The notes: generated by a model from the sequence alone, not told the origin. A stretch of DNA of 64,000 bases from Bacteroidales bacterium (GCA_025210735.1 JAOARD010000064.1:19218-83217); one strand, 5' to 3'; numbered from the stretch's first letter, positions 1-8,670 are shown. Made by a program: numbers and translations.

Positions 1-377
1 AGGGTATTCTCAGAACACTATACTATCTTATTACCGGAGAGGATTTCAGAGGTGATAAGATGATAGATTTTAAGCAATCGGACGGGTATAAGATACACCA
101 GATTAAGATTGCAGATAACAGTTTTAAGGTTGCAGTGGTTAATGGGCTTAAATATTTTGAGTTGATGAAGAAGGAGACAGATATCTCTGAACTGCTGTTT
201 ATTGAGATTACTGTTTGCGAGAGTGGATGTGTAAATGGTGGCGGGCAGCCATTATCGCTTGATGATAAGATTTGTAAGAGTATCTCACGTGAGTTTATGA
301 AGATTGATGAGAACGATGTGATATCGGTATCGTATAAAAACCCGGAGATACAGCCATATATAACTATAGAGGAATAG
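1..377 (+). CDS. [FeFe]-hydrogenase, C-terminal part (5' end outside window)
   Basis: The reading frame is open from base 3 to the stop at 375-377, so the ATG at 60 is internal and the gene begins upstream of the window. The visible 124 residues match the C-terminal end of [FeFe]-hydrogenase H-cluster domains: an ALRTAYELxTG-like segment (here GILRTLYYLITG) and then the last H-cluster loop, CESGCVNGGGQP, compared with the usual CPGGCxxGGGQP. The final Cys of this loop normally bridges the [4Fe-4S] and [2Fe] subclusters. The stop is 17 nt before a hydrogenase-like histidine kinase, which suggests an operon. Because of that neighbour this may be a sensory or regulated hydrogenase rather than the main H2-producing enzyme; the N-terminal domains needed to decide are not visible. 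Confidence 0.85.
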   Translation, partial: GILRTLYYLITGEDFRGDKMIDFKQSDGYKIHQIKIADNSFKVAVVNGLKYFELMKKETDISELLFIEITVCESGCVNGGGQPLSLDDKICKSISREFMKIDENDVISVSYKNPEIQPYITIEE

Positions 378-394
378 TGTAGAAAGAATTTGGT

Positions 395-2389
395 ATGGAT
401 GAGTTTGGAAAAATAGAAGAGAAACTGGTATTTACCATTAAGGAGCTTTGCAGGGTTTGTTATACATGCGTAAGAGAGTGTCCGGCAAAGGCAATTAAGA
501 TTGCCAATGGTCAGGCAGAGGTAATTGAAGACAGATGTATAGCTTGTGGTAACTGTGTTAAGGTATGTAGCCAGAATGCAAAGCAGTTCAGGGATGAACG
601 CGCCGATGTAAAAGATATACTAAAAAAGGAGAAGAAGGTGGTGGCTATTGTGGCACCAAGTTTTCCGGCAGAGTTTATGGAGCTTGACAACCATAAAATA
701 TTGGTTGGCATGGTAAGGGCTTTTGGATTTTACAGGGTATGCGAGGTAGGTTTTGGTGCCGATCTTGTTGCTGCTAAATATAAAGAGCTATACAGTTCCG
801 ATCTGCCAATGAAATATATATCGTCAGACTGTCCGGCAATAGTTAAGTATGTAGAGATGTATCATCCGGAACTGGCCGATAATCTTGCTCCATACGTATC
901 GCCAATAGTTGCTATGGCACGTGTAGTCCGCAAGCATCATGGCGATGATACAAGGATTGTATTTATAGGCCCTTGTGTTGCCAAGAAGAATGAGTCTGAT
1001 GAGATTGATGCAGTAATTACATTTAAGGAGCTGCGTGCAATGCTTAATATGCAAAACATTACGCCCGATAAGGTTTCGCCATCGGAGTTTGATCTGCCAC
1101 GTGCCGGAAGAGGTGCAATATTCCCAATTACGCGTGGTCTTATGCAAACGGTGCAGATTCAGGACGATTTCTCAGACGGTAACCTGATTGTGGCAGAGGG
1201 ACGATTGAACTTTCAGGAGGCACTTAACGAGTTTGAGAACGGATTGTTAAACGATCAGCATCTTGAGCTTTTGTGTTGTGAGGGATGTATAATGGGACCC
1301 GGAATATCATCGGGTGGTAAACGTTTTGCCAGACGTGCCTATGTGAGTAACTATGTAAAAAAGAAGTTATCTGACGATGAGATAGAGATATGGAAGCAGC
1401 AGTTTGATATATACAGCTCAATAGATCTGTCGCGCACATTTAAAACCAACGATATGCGCAGCCCTATTCCAAAACGCGATAAGATAGACGAAACGCTTAA
1501 GGAGATGGGTAAGGTAGAGCCAAAGGATCATCTGAATTGTGGAGCTTGTGGTTACTATACATGTGAGAAACATGCAATTGCAATTGTAGAGGGGCTGGCT
1601 GAGGTTGAGATGTGTCTGCCTTATGCACTGGAGCAGCTACACACTATGGTTGAGGATCTGGCAGATACAAATACAAAGCTGGCTTCTATGAAACAGGCTC
1701 TTAAACAGTCAGAGAAGCTTGCGCATATGGGACAGTTATCGGCAGGTATTGCACATGAGCTTAATAATCCGCTGGGTGTGGTTACAATGTATGCAAACAT
1801 ACTTCTTGATGAGACATCAGAAGATCATCCTGTATATAACGATCTTAAGCTTATTGTAGATCAGGTAGACAGATGCCGGAATATAGTTGGAGGATTGCTG
1901 AATTTTGCCAGAAAAAATCAGGTGCAACTTGCAGATTGCAGTGCTGTTGATATGGTTAATAAGAGCCTGAAATCTGTTATCTTCCCTGATAATATAAAGT
2001 GTGTGGTTAAGAACGATATCAGACATACATCAATAAGAATAGATGAGGAGCAGATGATACAGGCACTGACCAATATATTTAAGAATGGTGTAGAGGCTAT
2101 GCCTGAAGGAGGTAAACTTTCTATTGAACTTGTGGAAGATAATGACTATATTATATTTGAAATATCAGACACGGGTATGGGAATACCAGAAGATATGCAA
2201 TCGAAGATATTTGAGCCGTTTTTTACAACAAAAGGTATTGGAAAGGGTACCGGCCTGGGACTTGCAACAACGTATGGAATAATTAAGATGCACAAAGGAA
2301 AAATTGAGGTGTATTCAAATACAAACGCAGAAAAAGGCAGCACGGGAACAACCTTTACTGTCTTTCTGCCTAAAAAATTAACATCATGA
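395..2389 (+). CDS. Hydrogenase-like iron-sulfur sensor histidine kinase (HydS type)
   Basis: A 664-residue soluble sensor kinase. Residues 1-60 carry two 4Fe-4S ferredoxin motifs (C19/22/25/29 and C48/51/54/58). Residues about 75-340 are an [FeFe]-hydrogenase-like domain: loop 1 reads SSDCPAI in place of TSCCPAW, loop 2 is GPCVAKK, and loop 3 is CCEGCIMGPG without the GGGQP ending. A further cysteine cluster (CGACGYYTC...C) near residue 385 resembles the Fe-S domain PF04060. The C-terminus is a histidine kinase with H-box GIAHELNNP near residue 455 and ATPase motifs DTGMGIP and GTGLGLA. The loop-1 Cys-to-Asp change argues against normal catalysis and for sensing H2 or redox state. It lies directly after the hydrogenase gene and overlaps the next response regulator by 4 nt, so the signalling chain is probably co-expressed. 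Confidence 0.88.
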   Translation: MDEFGKIEEKLVFTIKELCRVCYTCVRECPAKAIKIANGQAEVIEDRCIACGNCVKVCSQNAKQFRDERADVKDILKKEKKVVAIVAPSFPAEFMELDNHKILVGMVRAFGFYRVCEVGFGADLVAAKYKELYSSDLPMKYISSDCPAIVKYVEMYHPELADNLAPYVSPIVAMARVVRKHHGDDTRIVFIGPCVAKKNESDEIDAVITFKELRAMLNMQNITPDKVSPSEFDLPRAGRGAIFPITRGLMQTVQIQDDFSDGNLIVAEGRLNFQEALNEFENGLLNDQHLELLCCEGCIMGPGISSGGKRFARRAYVSNYVKKKLSDDEIEIWKQQFDIYSSIDLSRTFKTNDMRSPIPKRDKIDETLKEMGKVEPKDHLNCGACGYYTCEKHAIAIVEGLAEVEMCLPYALEQLHTMVEDLADTNTKLASMKQALKQSEKLAHMGQLSAGIAHELNNPLGVVTMYANILLDETSEDHPVYNDLKLIVDQVDRCRNIVGGLLNFARKNQVQLADCSAVDMVNKSLKSVIFPDNIKCVVKNDIRHTSIRIDEEQMIQALTNIFKNGVEAMPEGGKLSIELVEDNDYIIFEISDTGMGIPEDMQSKIFEPFFTTKGIGKGTGLGLATTYGIIKMHKGKIEVYSNTNAEKGSTGTTFTVFLPKKLTS

Positions 2390-2790
2390 CAAATAATAAT
2401 ATTGATCTGCTGATAGTAGATGATGACAGAGACATTCTGTTCCAGAGCAAGGTGTTTTTTGAGAAATCAGGGTATAGTGTTGTAACGGCGGACTCACAGC
2501 AAGAGGCTCAGATGTATCTTGAGACAGAGAAGCCGGATGTGGCAATCTTTGATCTTATGATGGAGAATGACGATAGTGGGTTTATACTTAGCTATCTGCT
2601 TAAGAGAAAATATCCGGAAGTACCGGTAATAATTTTAACAGCAGTAGCCTCTGAGACAGGTGTTGCATTTAGTCTCGGTAGTCCGTCGGAGAGGGAATGG
2701 ATTAAGGCCGATGCATATTTTGAGAAAGGAACAGAACTGAAAGCTATTGATACGCAGATACGGAAGTTTCTGGGTAAAACAGATGAGTAA
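2386..2790 (+). CDS. Single-domain response regulator
   Basis: A 134-residue receiver domain without an output domain. The N-terminal acidic pair (IVDDD), the phospho-acceptor Asp in IFDLM, and the Thr of the ILTA segment are visible. The usual KP after strand 5 is replaced by an FEKG-type sequence, with an inserted stretch before it, so the receiver is somewhat divergent. The ATG overlaps the stop of the upstream sensor kinase (ATGA), which is typical of translational coupling and suggests that the hydrogenase-like kinase is its partner. With no DNA-binding domain, it probably passes phosphate on or binds a protein target; the adjacent receiver-kinase protein is a candidate partner. Confidence 0.88.
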   Translation: MTNNNIDLLIVDDDRDILFQSKVFFEKSGYSVVTADSQQEAQMYLETEKPDVAIFDLMMENDDSGFILSYLLKRKYPEVPVIILTAVASETGVAFSLGSPSEREWIKADAYFEKGTELKAIDTQIRKFLGKTDE

Positions 2791-2804
2791 TTTATTTTAG
2801 TTGT

Positions 2805-3935
2805 ATGAACAGGATTAAGATATTGGTAGTTGACGACGAGTTTGGAATAAGAGCCGGAATAGAGCGGATTTTAAAGAATCATACTATAAGCTATCCGTTT
2901 TTGGAAGAGGATATAGACTTTGATATACTGATTGCAGAAACGGGTGAGCAGGCAGTTGAAATTATTGATGAGAATGTGCCGGAGATAATTCTGCTTGACA
3001 ATAAGTTGCCCGGTATTCAGGGTGTAGAGGTGCTAAAGTATGTAAATGCAAAGTATCCTGACATATTGGTAATGATGATTACGTCGTATGCATCGCTTGA
3101 TCTGGCTGTTGAGGCAACATATCGTGGCGCATGGGATTTTGTTCCAAAGCCTTTTACGCCACAGGAGCTGAAGGCATCCATTGAGAATGCTGCCAAGCAT
3201 CTGTATCTTAAACGTATGACATCTAAGTTGCATCAGGATGGTAAGCAGATACGTTTCCAGTTTCTGTCGGTATTGTCGCATGAGCTTAAATCGCCTATTA
3301 ATGCTGTTGAGGGTTATCTTAAGATGCTACAGAATCGTGATCTTGGCGATAGTATGGATGACTACAATGAGGTTGTTGAACGTTCGTTGGTTCGTATTAA
3401 TGGTATGCGTACGCTTATACTAGATCTGCTTGATCTTACAAAGATAGAGACAGGCAGTAAGATGCGTAAACTAGAGAATGTTGTCATTAAGGAGCTGTTT
3501 GCTGATGCTGTGGATACAATTACCCCGTATGCAATACAGAAAGATATCACTATTGGTGTTGAACATGACGATGATATGGTTGTTTTTGCCGATAGAGAAG
3601 AGCTGCTTATAATATTAAATAACCTGCTATCTAATGCTGTTAAATATAATAAAGCCGGAGGAGAGGTTTGGCTAAGGGCAACCTGCATTAATGAGTCGTG
3701 GCGTTTACAGGTAGAGGATACTGGTGTAGGAATGACAAAGCAGGAGCAGAAAAAACTGTTTGGAGAGTTTGTACGTTTTAAGAATCCTAAAGCAGAAGGT
3801 GTAAATGGTAGTGGCTTAGGATTATCAATAGTAAAAAAGATGGTTGAGTTTTATAGTGGTGGTATAGAGGTGCATAGCGAGCCTGATGAGGGCACAGTGT
3901 TTACAATTGTTTTTCCAAAAGCTTGTCAGGAATAA
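2805..3935 (+). CDS. Receiver-histidine kinase hybrid (REC-HK)
   Basis: A 376-residue protein with an N-terminal receiver (VVDDE, acceptor Asp in ILLDNKLPG, KPF near residue 115) followed by a histidine kinase module. The H-box is FLSVLSHELKSP near residue 155, and the ATPase region has NLLSNAVKYN, DTGVGM and GSGLGLSIVKKM. No transmembrane segment is seen, so it is cytoplasmic. It starts 14 nt after the single-domain regulator. The REC-first, HK-second order is typical of proteins that receive a signal from another kinase and feed a phosphorelay, so a relay from the Fe-S kinase through the single receiver to this protein is plausible. No DNA-binding output is encoded here; Rex is the nearest transcription factor. 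Confidence 0.9.
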   Translation: MNRIKILVVDDEFGIRAGIERILKNHTISYPFLEEDIDFDILIAETGEQAVEIIDENVPEIILLDNKLPGIQGVEVLKYVNAKYPDILVMMITSYASLDLAVEATYRGAWDFVPKPFTPQELKASIENAAKHLYLKRMTSKLHQDGKQIRFQFLSVLSHELKSPINAVEGYLKMLQNRDLGDSMDDYNEVVERSLVRINGMRTLILDLLDLTKIETGSKMRKLENVVIKELFADAVDTITPYAIQKDITIGVEHDDDMVVFADREELLIILNNLLSNAVKYNKAGGEVWLRATCINESWRLQVEDTGVGMTKQEQKKLFGEFVRFKNPKAEGVNGSGLGLSIVKKMVEFYSGGIEVHSEPDEGTVFTIVFPKACQE

Positions 3936-3957
3936 ATAATTGTTATTTTTGTAACAG
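3922..3957 (+). promoter_or_regulatory. rex promoter with overlapping Rex-type operator
   Basis: A TAnnTTTG element (TATTTTTG, 3944-3951) lies 18 nt after a CTTG (3922-3925), close to the Bacteroidota TTTG/TAnnTTTG promoter pair. It sits inside an inverted repeat TTGTTA-N6-TAACAG (3940-3957), which matches the known Rex operator type TTGTTAAnnnnTTAACAA. The site is 34 nt upstream of the rex start, as expected for autorepression. Seen by eye; binding has not been tested. Confidence 0.55.
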
Positions 3958-3990
3958 TGATAGTTGTAGTTTATTATAATTGAGTTAAGC

Positions 3991-4623
3991 ATGAATTTAC
4001 CGGAAAGGACTATTGAGAGACTAAGTGAGTACAGAAGAAGTTTATTGAATTGGTTATCGTCAGGTAGTACGCATATCTTTTCGCATGAATTGGCTAAACT
4101 TCATAATATTACACCTGTTCAGGTTCGTAGAGATATTATGCTTATTGGTTATTCAAGTGTTAAGAAAAAGGGGTATGATGTTAAGGATCTGATAACCGAG
4201 ATAGGTAAGATAATTGACTCAGACGAGGGGCTTAACGTAGCTGTTCTTGGTATGGGTAATCTGGGACGCGCGGTAACTACATACTTTAACGGAAAGCGCT
4301 CTAAGATGCGTATTGTTGCAACATTTGATGTTGATCAGACAAAGATAGGCAGGGTTATATCCGGTGTAAATTGCTATCACATTAACGATCTTAAGAAGAT
4401 AATAGCAGAGAAGAATATAAGTATTGGTGTTATTACCACACCAACCGATACTGCCAATAATATTGCAGAAGATCTTGTTGTTGCCGGAATAAAGGGGATA
4501 ATGAACTTTACAACTATTCCACTAAATGTGTCATCGAATGTATATCTTGAGGAGTACGATATGATTACCTCGCTTGAGAAGGTTGCCTATTTTGTAAAGA
4601 AGCATAACTCTAATGTGAGATAG
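3991..4623 (+). CDS. rex: Redox-sensing transcriptional repressor Rex
   Basis: A 210-residue protein of normal Rex length. The N-terminal winged helix contains the family signature of about 50 residues (VQVRRDIMLIGYSSVKKKGY). The Rossmann domain has the NADH-binding loop VLGMGNLGRA near residues 80-89 and the downstream ATFDVD strand ending in an acidic residue. Rex senses the NADH/NAD+ ratio and represses fermentation and hydrogenase genes, which fits its position after the hydrogenase-sensing genes. The operator-like inverted repeat at 3940-3957 suggests that it controls itself. It ends 1 nt before ribF, so the two are probably co-transcribed. Confidence 0.93.
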   Translation: MNLPERTIERLSEYRRSLLNWLSSGSTHIFSHELAKLHNITPVQVRRDIMLIGYSSVKKKGYDVKDLITEIGKIIDSDEGLNVAVLGMGNLGRAVTTYFNGKRSKMRIVATFDVDQTKIGRVISGVNCYHINDLKKIIAEKNISIGVITTPTDTANNIAEDLVVAGIKGIMNFTTIPLNVSSNVYLEEYDMITSLEKVAYFVKKHNSNVR

Positions 4624-4624
4624 T

Positions 4625-5536
4625 ATGCAGGTACATTACAGCTTGGATAACCTGAATATAAGTAACAGTGTTGTTACTGTAGGATCGTTTGACGGGGTTC
4701 ATTTCGGACATGCTGTAATAATAAATCGTATAAATGAGCTTGCACGTAAAATGGGAGGGCAGAGTGTTGTTTTTACTTTCTATCCGCATCCGCGCAAGGT
4801 GTTATATCCCGATTCAAAAGGAAAAGATCTTAAGATGATTACCACAATAGAGGAGAAGATACCTCTGTTAGAGAAACTTGGTCTTGATCATCTTGTGGTA
4901 GCTCCGTTTACACACAGTTTCTCAGAACTTACATCAACAGAATTTGTAAGGCAGATTCTTGTACAGAAACTTAATGCAGTATGTGTTGTGGTGGGGTTTA
5001 ATCACTTTTTTGGACATAACAGAACCGGAGATTTTAGTCTTTTACATCTGCTTGGCGATGAGTTGAATTTTAAGGTTGAAGAGATTCCTGAGCAGGATGT
5101 TCAGAATGAGACTGTAAGTTCAACTACAATAAGAAAATCGTTGGAAAGGGGTAGGATAGGTCGCGTTAATGCATATCTAGATCACTACTATTTTGTATTC
5201 TCGGTGATAGATAACGCTGAGGTTCCGACTGGTTGGTTCTGCGAATCGCGTGCATCGTTCTGTATAGATGATGATGATAAGCTGTTGCCTCCGTTTGGAG
5301 CATATGCTGTAACTGTATTCTATAATAATTTGGAGTATAAGGCTATGGCATGGCATAATATAAAGAATGAGAACCAGTTTTTCCTGGAATTTATAGACGA
5401 GGTGTCTGTTACAGAAGGGGAGAGTATATCGGTAGTATTCCATAAAAAGCTTTTTGTATCAGACAGCGAGTATAATGGAACTTTTATAAAGGATCTGAAA
5501 AAAAGTTATCAGGTTGTTTCTGAACTTATCTACTAA
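4625..5536 (+). CDS. ribF: RibF-type FAD synthetase/riboflavin kinase, degenerate kinase domain
   Basis: A 303-residue protein. The N-terminal FMN adenylyltransferase domain is well kept: GSFDGVHFGHA nucleotide-binding motif near residue 20, TFYPHPRKVL, VVGFNHFFGHNRTGD and the SSTTIRKSL signature. The C-terminal half should be the riboflavin kinase domain, with a GRxLGFPTAN motif. Here the aligned stretch reads GWFCESRASF, although the LLPPFGAYAV motif that follows is retained. The PTAN motif, which binds Mg-ATP and flavin, is therefore missing. The protein may have only FAD synthetase activity, or a divergent kinase. A canonical RibF elsewhere in the genome would settle whether this is a second copy. 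Confidence 0.85.
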   Translation: MQVHYSLDNLNISNSVVTVGSFDGVHFGHAVIINRINELARKMGGQSVVFTFYPHPRKVLYPDSKGKDLKMITTIEEKIPLLEKLGLDHLVVAPFTHSFSELTSTEFVRQILVQKLNAVCVVVGFNHFFGHNRTGDFSLLHLLGDELNFKVEEIPEQDVQNETVSSTTIRKSLERGRIGRVNAYLDHYYFVFSVIDNAEVPTGWFCESRASFCIDDDDKLLPPFGAYAVTVFYNNLEYKAMAWHNIKNENQFFLEFIDEVSVTEGESISVVFHKKLFVSDSEYNGTFIKDLKKSYQVVSELIY

Positions 5537-5717
5537 CCATTTTATCAATAATATCAGGCAGATCTGAGGAGTATTTTCAGAGTTACCTGTTTATAGTTAC
5601 AGCTGTTGAGTATCAATTTAGGTATATACACCTCTGTATTGAATCAGGATATCAATAAAATTTGTATAACACATATTTTAAGGTGTGTTTTTATTGGCTT
5701 TCTTGCATTACCTTTTT

Positions 5718-5748
5718 TATATTTGTCTCCTCTTACTATAAGAGGAGA
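5718..5748 (+). promoter_or_regulatory. cysC promoter element and perfect palindrome
   Basis: TATATTTG at 5718-5725 fits the Bacteroidota TAnnTTTG element; an ATTGG about 20 nt upstream is a weak -33 candidate. Immediately downstream is a perfect 10-bp inverted repeat (TCTCCTCTTA, loop CTA, TAAGAGGAGA; 5726-5748) at the expected transcription start. It could be a repressor operator or a leader hairpin. Its CTCCT arm can also pair with the strong AGGAGG ribosome-binding site at 5761-5766, which raises the possibility of translational control. The rest of the 241-nt gap shows nothing clear. Confidence 0.5.
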
Positions 5749-5777
5749 AATTTATTAATAAGGAGGTAGCCTGTAAG

Positions 5778-6350
5778 TTGGAAAAACATATTGAGGCACA
5801 TAATGTTGAGAGACCATTTGTTGTTTGGATGACAGGATATAGTTCAAGCGGCAAAACTACTATAGCAAACGGGTTAAGGCGTAAATTGTCTGATATAGGC
5901 ATCAGGAGTGAGGTTCTTGATGGTGATATAGTACGAAGAGATATATCAAATGATCTGGGGTTTTCTCATACAGACAGGATTGAGAATATCAGACGTGTAG
6001 CAAATGTTGCTGCAGATAAACTAAATCAGGGAGTTGTTGTAATAGTCAGTCTTATAAGCCCGTATAATGAGGGACGATTATTAGCCAAAGAGATATGTGG
6101 AAGTGACAGATTTATAGAGACATTTATTCATTCGCCTATTGATGTTTGCGAAAGTAGAGATGTTAAGAATCTGTATAAAAAGGCCAGAAAGGGTCTTATT
6201 GAAAACTTTACAGGTATAAGTGATATTTATCAGGAACCACAGAATCCGGATGTTGTAATTCCTACCAATACATTAACTGTTGATGAGAGTGTTGGAATGC
6301 TATTTGATTTTGTTGTAAACCGAATAGGAATTGGAGGTTTATGTTCTTGA
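5778..6350 (+). CDS. cysC: Adenylylsulfate kinase (APS kinase)
   Basis: A 190-residue enzyme that phosphorylates adenylylsulfate to PAPS. The P-loop is GYSSSGKTT (residues 20-28), followed by LDGDIVRRD and LGFSHTDRIENIRRV, the conserved APS kinase substrate-binding segments, and FTGISDIYQEP near the C-terminus. The start is TTG at 5778, chosen because a near-perfect ribosome-binding site AAGGAGGT lies 10 nt upstream. It is the first gene of a cysC-cysD-cysN set, 36 nt before the cysD start. A sulfonation role (sulfated lipids or polysaccharides) is as possible as assimilation, since no PAPS or APS reductase is in view. Confidence 0.93.
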   Translation: MEKHIEAHNVERPFVVWMTGYSSSGKTTIANGLRRKLSDIGIRSEVLDGDIVRRDISNDLGFSHTDRIENIRRVANVAADKLNQGVVVIVSLISPYNEGRLLAKEICGSDRFIETFIHSPIDVCESRDVKNLYKKARKGLIENFTGISDIYQEPQNPDVVIPTNTLTVDESVGMLFDFVVNRIGIGGLCS

Positions 6351-6386
6351 CAACCTGTTTTTTGAGATTAAAATTTGGATCGATAT

Positions 6387-7292
6387 ATGAAGAAATATAA
6401 TTTGAACCACCTGAGAGAACTAGAGGCAGAATCTATCTATGTTATGAGAGAGGTTGCTGCTCAGTTTGAAAATCCTGTAATGCTTTTTTCGGGAGGAAAG
6501 GACTCTATTGTAATGTTTTTTCTTGCGCGTAAAGCTTTCTTCCCTTCACGTATACCATTTACTATGTTGCATATTGATACCGGACATAACTTTCCGGAAA
6601 CAATAGAGTATCGCGACTGGTTAATGAAGGAGTATGATGCGCGTCTTGAGGTAAAATATGTTCAGGACTCTATAGATAGTGGTAAAGCTGTAGAAGAGAA
6701 AGGCTTTAATGCAAGTAGAAATCTGCTGCAAACAGTTACTCTGCTTGATGCACTAGAGTCGTTAAAAGTTGATGCTGCTATTGGTGGCGGAAGACGTGAT
6801 GAAGAGAAGGCGAGAGCTAAAGAGCGTTTCTTTTCGCACAGAGACGAGTTTGGTCAGTGGGATCCTAAGAACCAGCGTCCGGAGTTGTGGAATATCTTTA
6901 ATGGTAAAAAGAATATGGGTGAACATTTTAGAGTTTTCCCTATCAGTAACTGGACAGAGATGGATGTATGGCAGTATATCTATATGGAGAATATACCTAT
7001 TCCTAATCTCTACTTTACTCATAAAAGAGAGGTGTTTAACAGAGACGGAGTTTGGTTGGCAAATAGTCCGTATATAAACCTTAAACCAACTGAAGAGATT
7101 GAAATGCGCGAGGTTCGTTGTCGTACTATTGGTGATATGACCTGTACGGGTGTAGCTCTTTCGCAGGCAAACTCATTAGAAGATATTATTCAGGAGGTTG
7201 CTGCTTCAAGAGTAACAGAGCGTGGCGGACGTGCTGATGATAAACGTTCTGAGGCTGCTATGGAGGACAGAAAGAAAGAGGGATATTTCTAA
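6387..7292 (+). CDS. cysD: Sulfate adenylyltransferase subunit 2
   Basis: A 301-residue small subunit of ATP sulfurylase, which with CysN makes adenylylsulfate from ATP and sulfate. It has the PP-loop motif SGGKDSIVM, GGRRDEEKARAKER and the C-terminal RGGRADDKRSEAAMEDRKKEGYF tail typical of CysD. A TTG at 6375 would add four residues, but family members begin close to the HLRELEAES motif, so I prefer the ATG at 6387. The ribosome-binding site is weak, as is common in Bacteroidota. It lies between cysC and cysN and is presumably co-transcribed. Confidence 0.94.
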   Translation: MKKYNLNHLRELEAESIYVMREVAAQFENPVMLFSGGKDSIVMFFLARKAFFPSRIPFTMLHIDTGHNFPETIEYRDWLMKEYDARLEVKYVQDSIDSGKAVEEKGFNASRNLLQTVTLLDALESLKVDAAIGGGRRDEEKARAKERFFSHRDEFGQWDPKNQRPELWNIFNGKKNMGEHFRVFPISNWTEMDVWQYIYMENIPIPNLYFTHKREVFNRDGVWLANSPYINLKPTEEIEMREVRCRTIGDMTCTGVALSQANSLEDIIQEVAASRVTERGGRADDKRSEAAMEDRKKEGYF

Positions 7293-7312
7293 AATTACTG
7301 AAACACAGACCA

Positions 7313-8620
7313 ATGGAATTAAATAACGATATTGTAGTTAAACAAGAATATAACGGAAAAGATACTGGGTATCTTGATATGGAACTTTTACGATTCACTA
7401 CAGCAGGTAGTGTTGACGATGGTAAGAGTACATTAATCGGACGTCTGCTTTATGATTCAAAAGCAATATTTGAGGATCAGATGGATGCTATTGAGCAGGC
7501 TAGTTTAAGAAAGGGTGATGAGCATGTAAACCTTGCGCTGTTAACCGATGGTCTTAGAGCTGAGAGAGAGCAGGGTATTACTATTGATGTTGCATACAGA
7601 TATTTTGCAACACCAAAGCGTAAGTTTATTATTGCTGATACTCCAGGACATATTCAGTACACCAGAAACATGGTTACAGGAGCATCAACTGCAAATGCAG
7701 CTGTAATACTTGTTGATGCACGTAATGGTGTAGTTGAACAGACTATAAGACATACATATATAGCCTCACTATTACAGATTCCGCACATTATTATATGTGT
7801 AAATAAGATGGATCTTGTTGATCATAGCGAAGAGGCTTTTAATAATATAGTTAAGGATTTTGGTGCATTCTCTGAGAAACTGGACTGTAAGGATGTACGA
7901 TTTGTTCCTATAAGTGCCTTAAACGGAGATAATGTTGTTGACAGATCAACCAATATGGATTGGTATGATGGTCCAACGTTGATCTATCTGTTAGAGAACT
8001 TGTATATTGCAAACGACCATAACCTTACTAATGCACGTTTTCCGGTTCAGTATGTTGTTCGTCCGCAATCTAATGACTATCCTGATTACAGAGGATATGC
8101 AGGACGTATTGCAGGAGGAGTGATGAAGAAAGGAGAGAAAGTAATGGTTCTTCCATCAGGATTTACCTCTGAGATTGATGCTATTGATCTTCTGGGAACT
8201 GATCTTGAAGAGGCTTACCCTCCACAATCTGTAACAATTACCCTTAAGGATGATATTGATATCAGCAGAGGAGATATGATTGTTAAGGAAGAAGATGTTC
8301 CTAATGTAAGTCAGGATATTGACCTTATGGTATGTTGGTTGCATGAGCGTCCTATGGTTTTGGGTGGTAAGTACGCTGTAAAGCATACCTCAAGCGATGT
8401 AAGATGTATGATTAAGGATGTTAATTATAAGGTTAATATTAATAATCTTGAACATAATACAGAGGATAAGAGTATAGGACTTAATGAGATTGCAAGTATC
8501 AGAATAAGAACTACAAAACCACTTTTCTACGATTCATATAAGAAGAATAGAATATCGGGTAGCTTGATTATAATTGATGAGGCTACAAATGAGACTGTTG
8601 GTGCCGGAATGATTATTTAA
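7313..8620 (+). CDS. cysN: Sulfate adenylyltransferase subunit 1 (GTPase)
   Basis: A 435-residue GTPase subunit of ATP sulfurylase, related to elongation factor EF-Tu. It has all G motifs: G1 GSVDDGKST (residues 31-39), the switch I region REQGITID, G3 DTPGH and G4 NKMD, followed by EF-Tu-like beta-barrel domains. GTP hydrolysis drives sulfate activation by CysD. The length fits stand-alone CysN, not a CysN-CysC fusion, in line with the separate cysC upstream. It starts 20 nt after cysD, and a strong terminator follows. Confidence 0.95.
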   Translation: MELNNDIVVKQEYNGKDTGYLDMELLRFTTAGSVDDGKSTLIGRLLYDSKAIFEDQMDAIEQASLRKGDEHVNLALLTDGLRAEREQGITIDVAYRYFATPKRKFIIADTPGHIQYTRNMVTGASTANAAVILVDARNGVVEQTIRHTYIASLLQIPHIIICVNKMDLVDHSEEAFNNIVKDFGAFSEKLDCKDVRFVPISALNGDNVVDRSTNMDWYDGPTLIYLLENLYIANDHNLTNARFPVQYVVRPQSNDYPDYRGYAGRIAGGVMKKGEKVMVLPSGFTSEIDAIDLLGTDLEEAYPPQSVTITLKDDIDISRGDMIVKEEDVPNVSQDIDLMVCWLHERPMVLGGKYAVKHTSSDVRCMIKDVNYKVNINNLEHNTEDKSIGLNEIASIRIRTTKPLFYDSYKKNRISGSLIIIDEATNETVGAGMII

Positions 8621-8641
8621 TAATAATTATATATTATACAG

Positions 8642-8670
8642 ACTGCTCAAGGGTTCCTTGGGCAGTTTTT
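8642..8670 (+). terminator. Rho-independent terminator of cysCDN
   Basis: An 11-bp stem (ACTGCTCAAGG / CCTTGGGCAGT, one G-T wobble) with a GTT loop at 8642-8666, followed by a T run. It lies 21 nt after the cysN stop. Confidence 0.85.
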
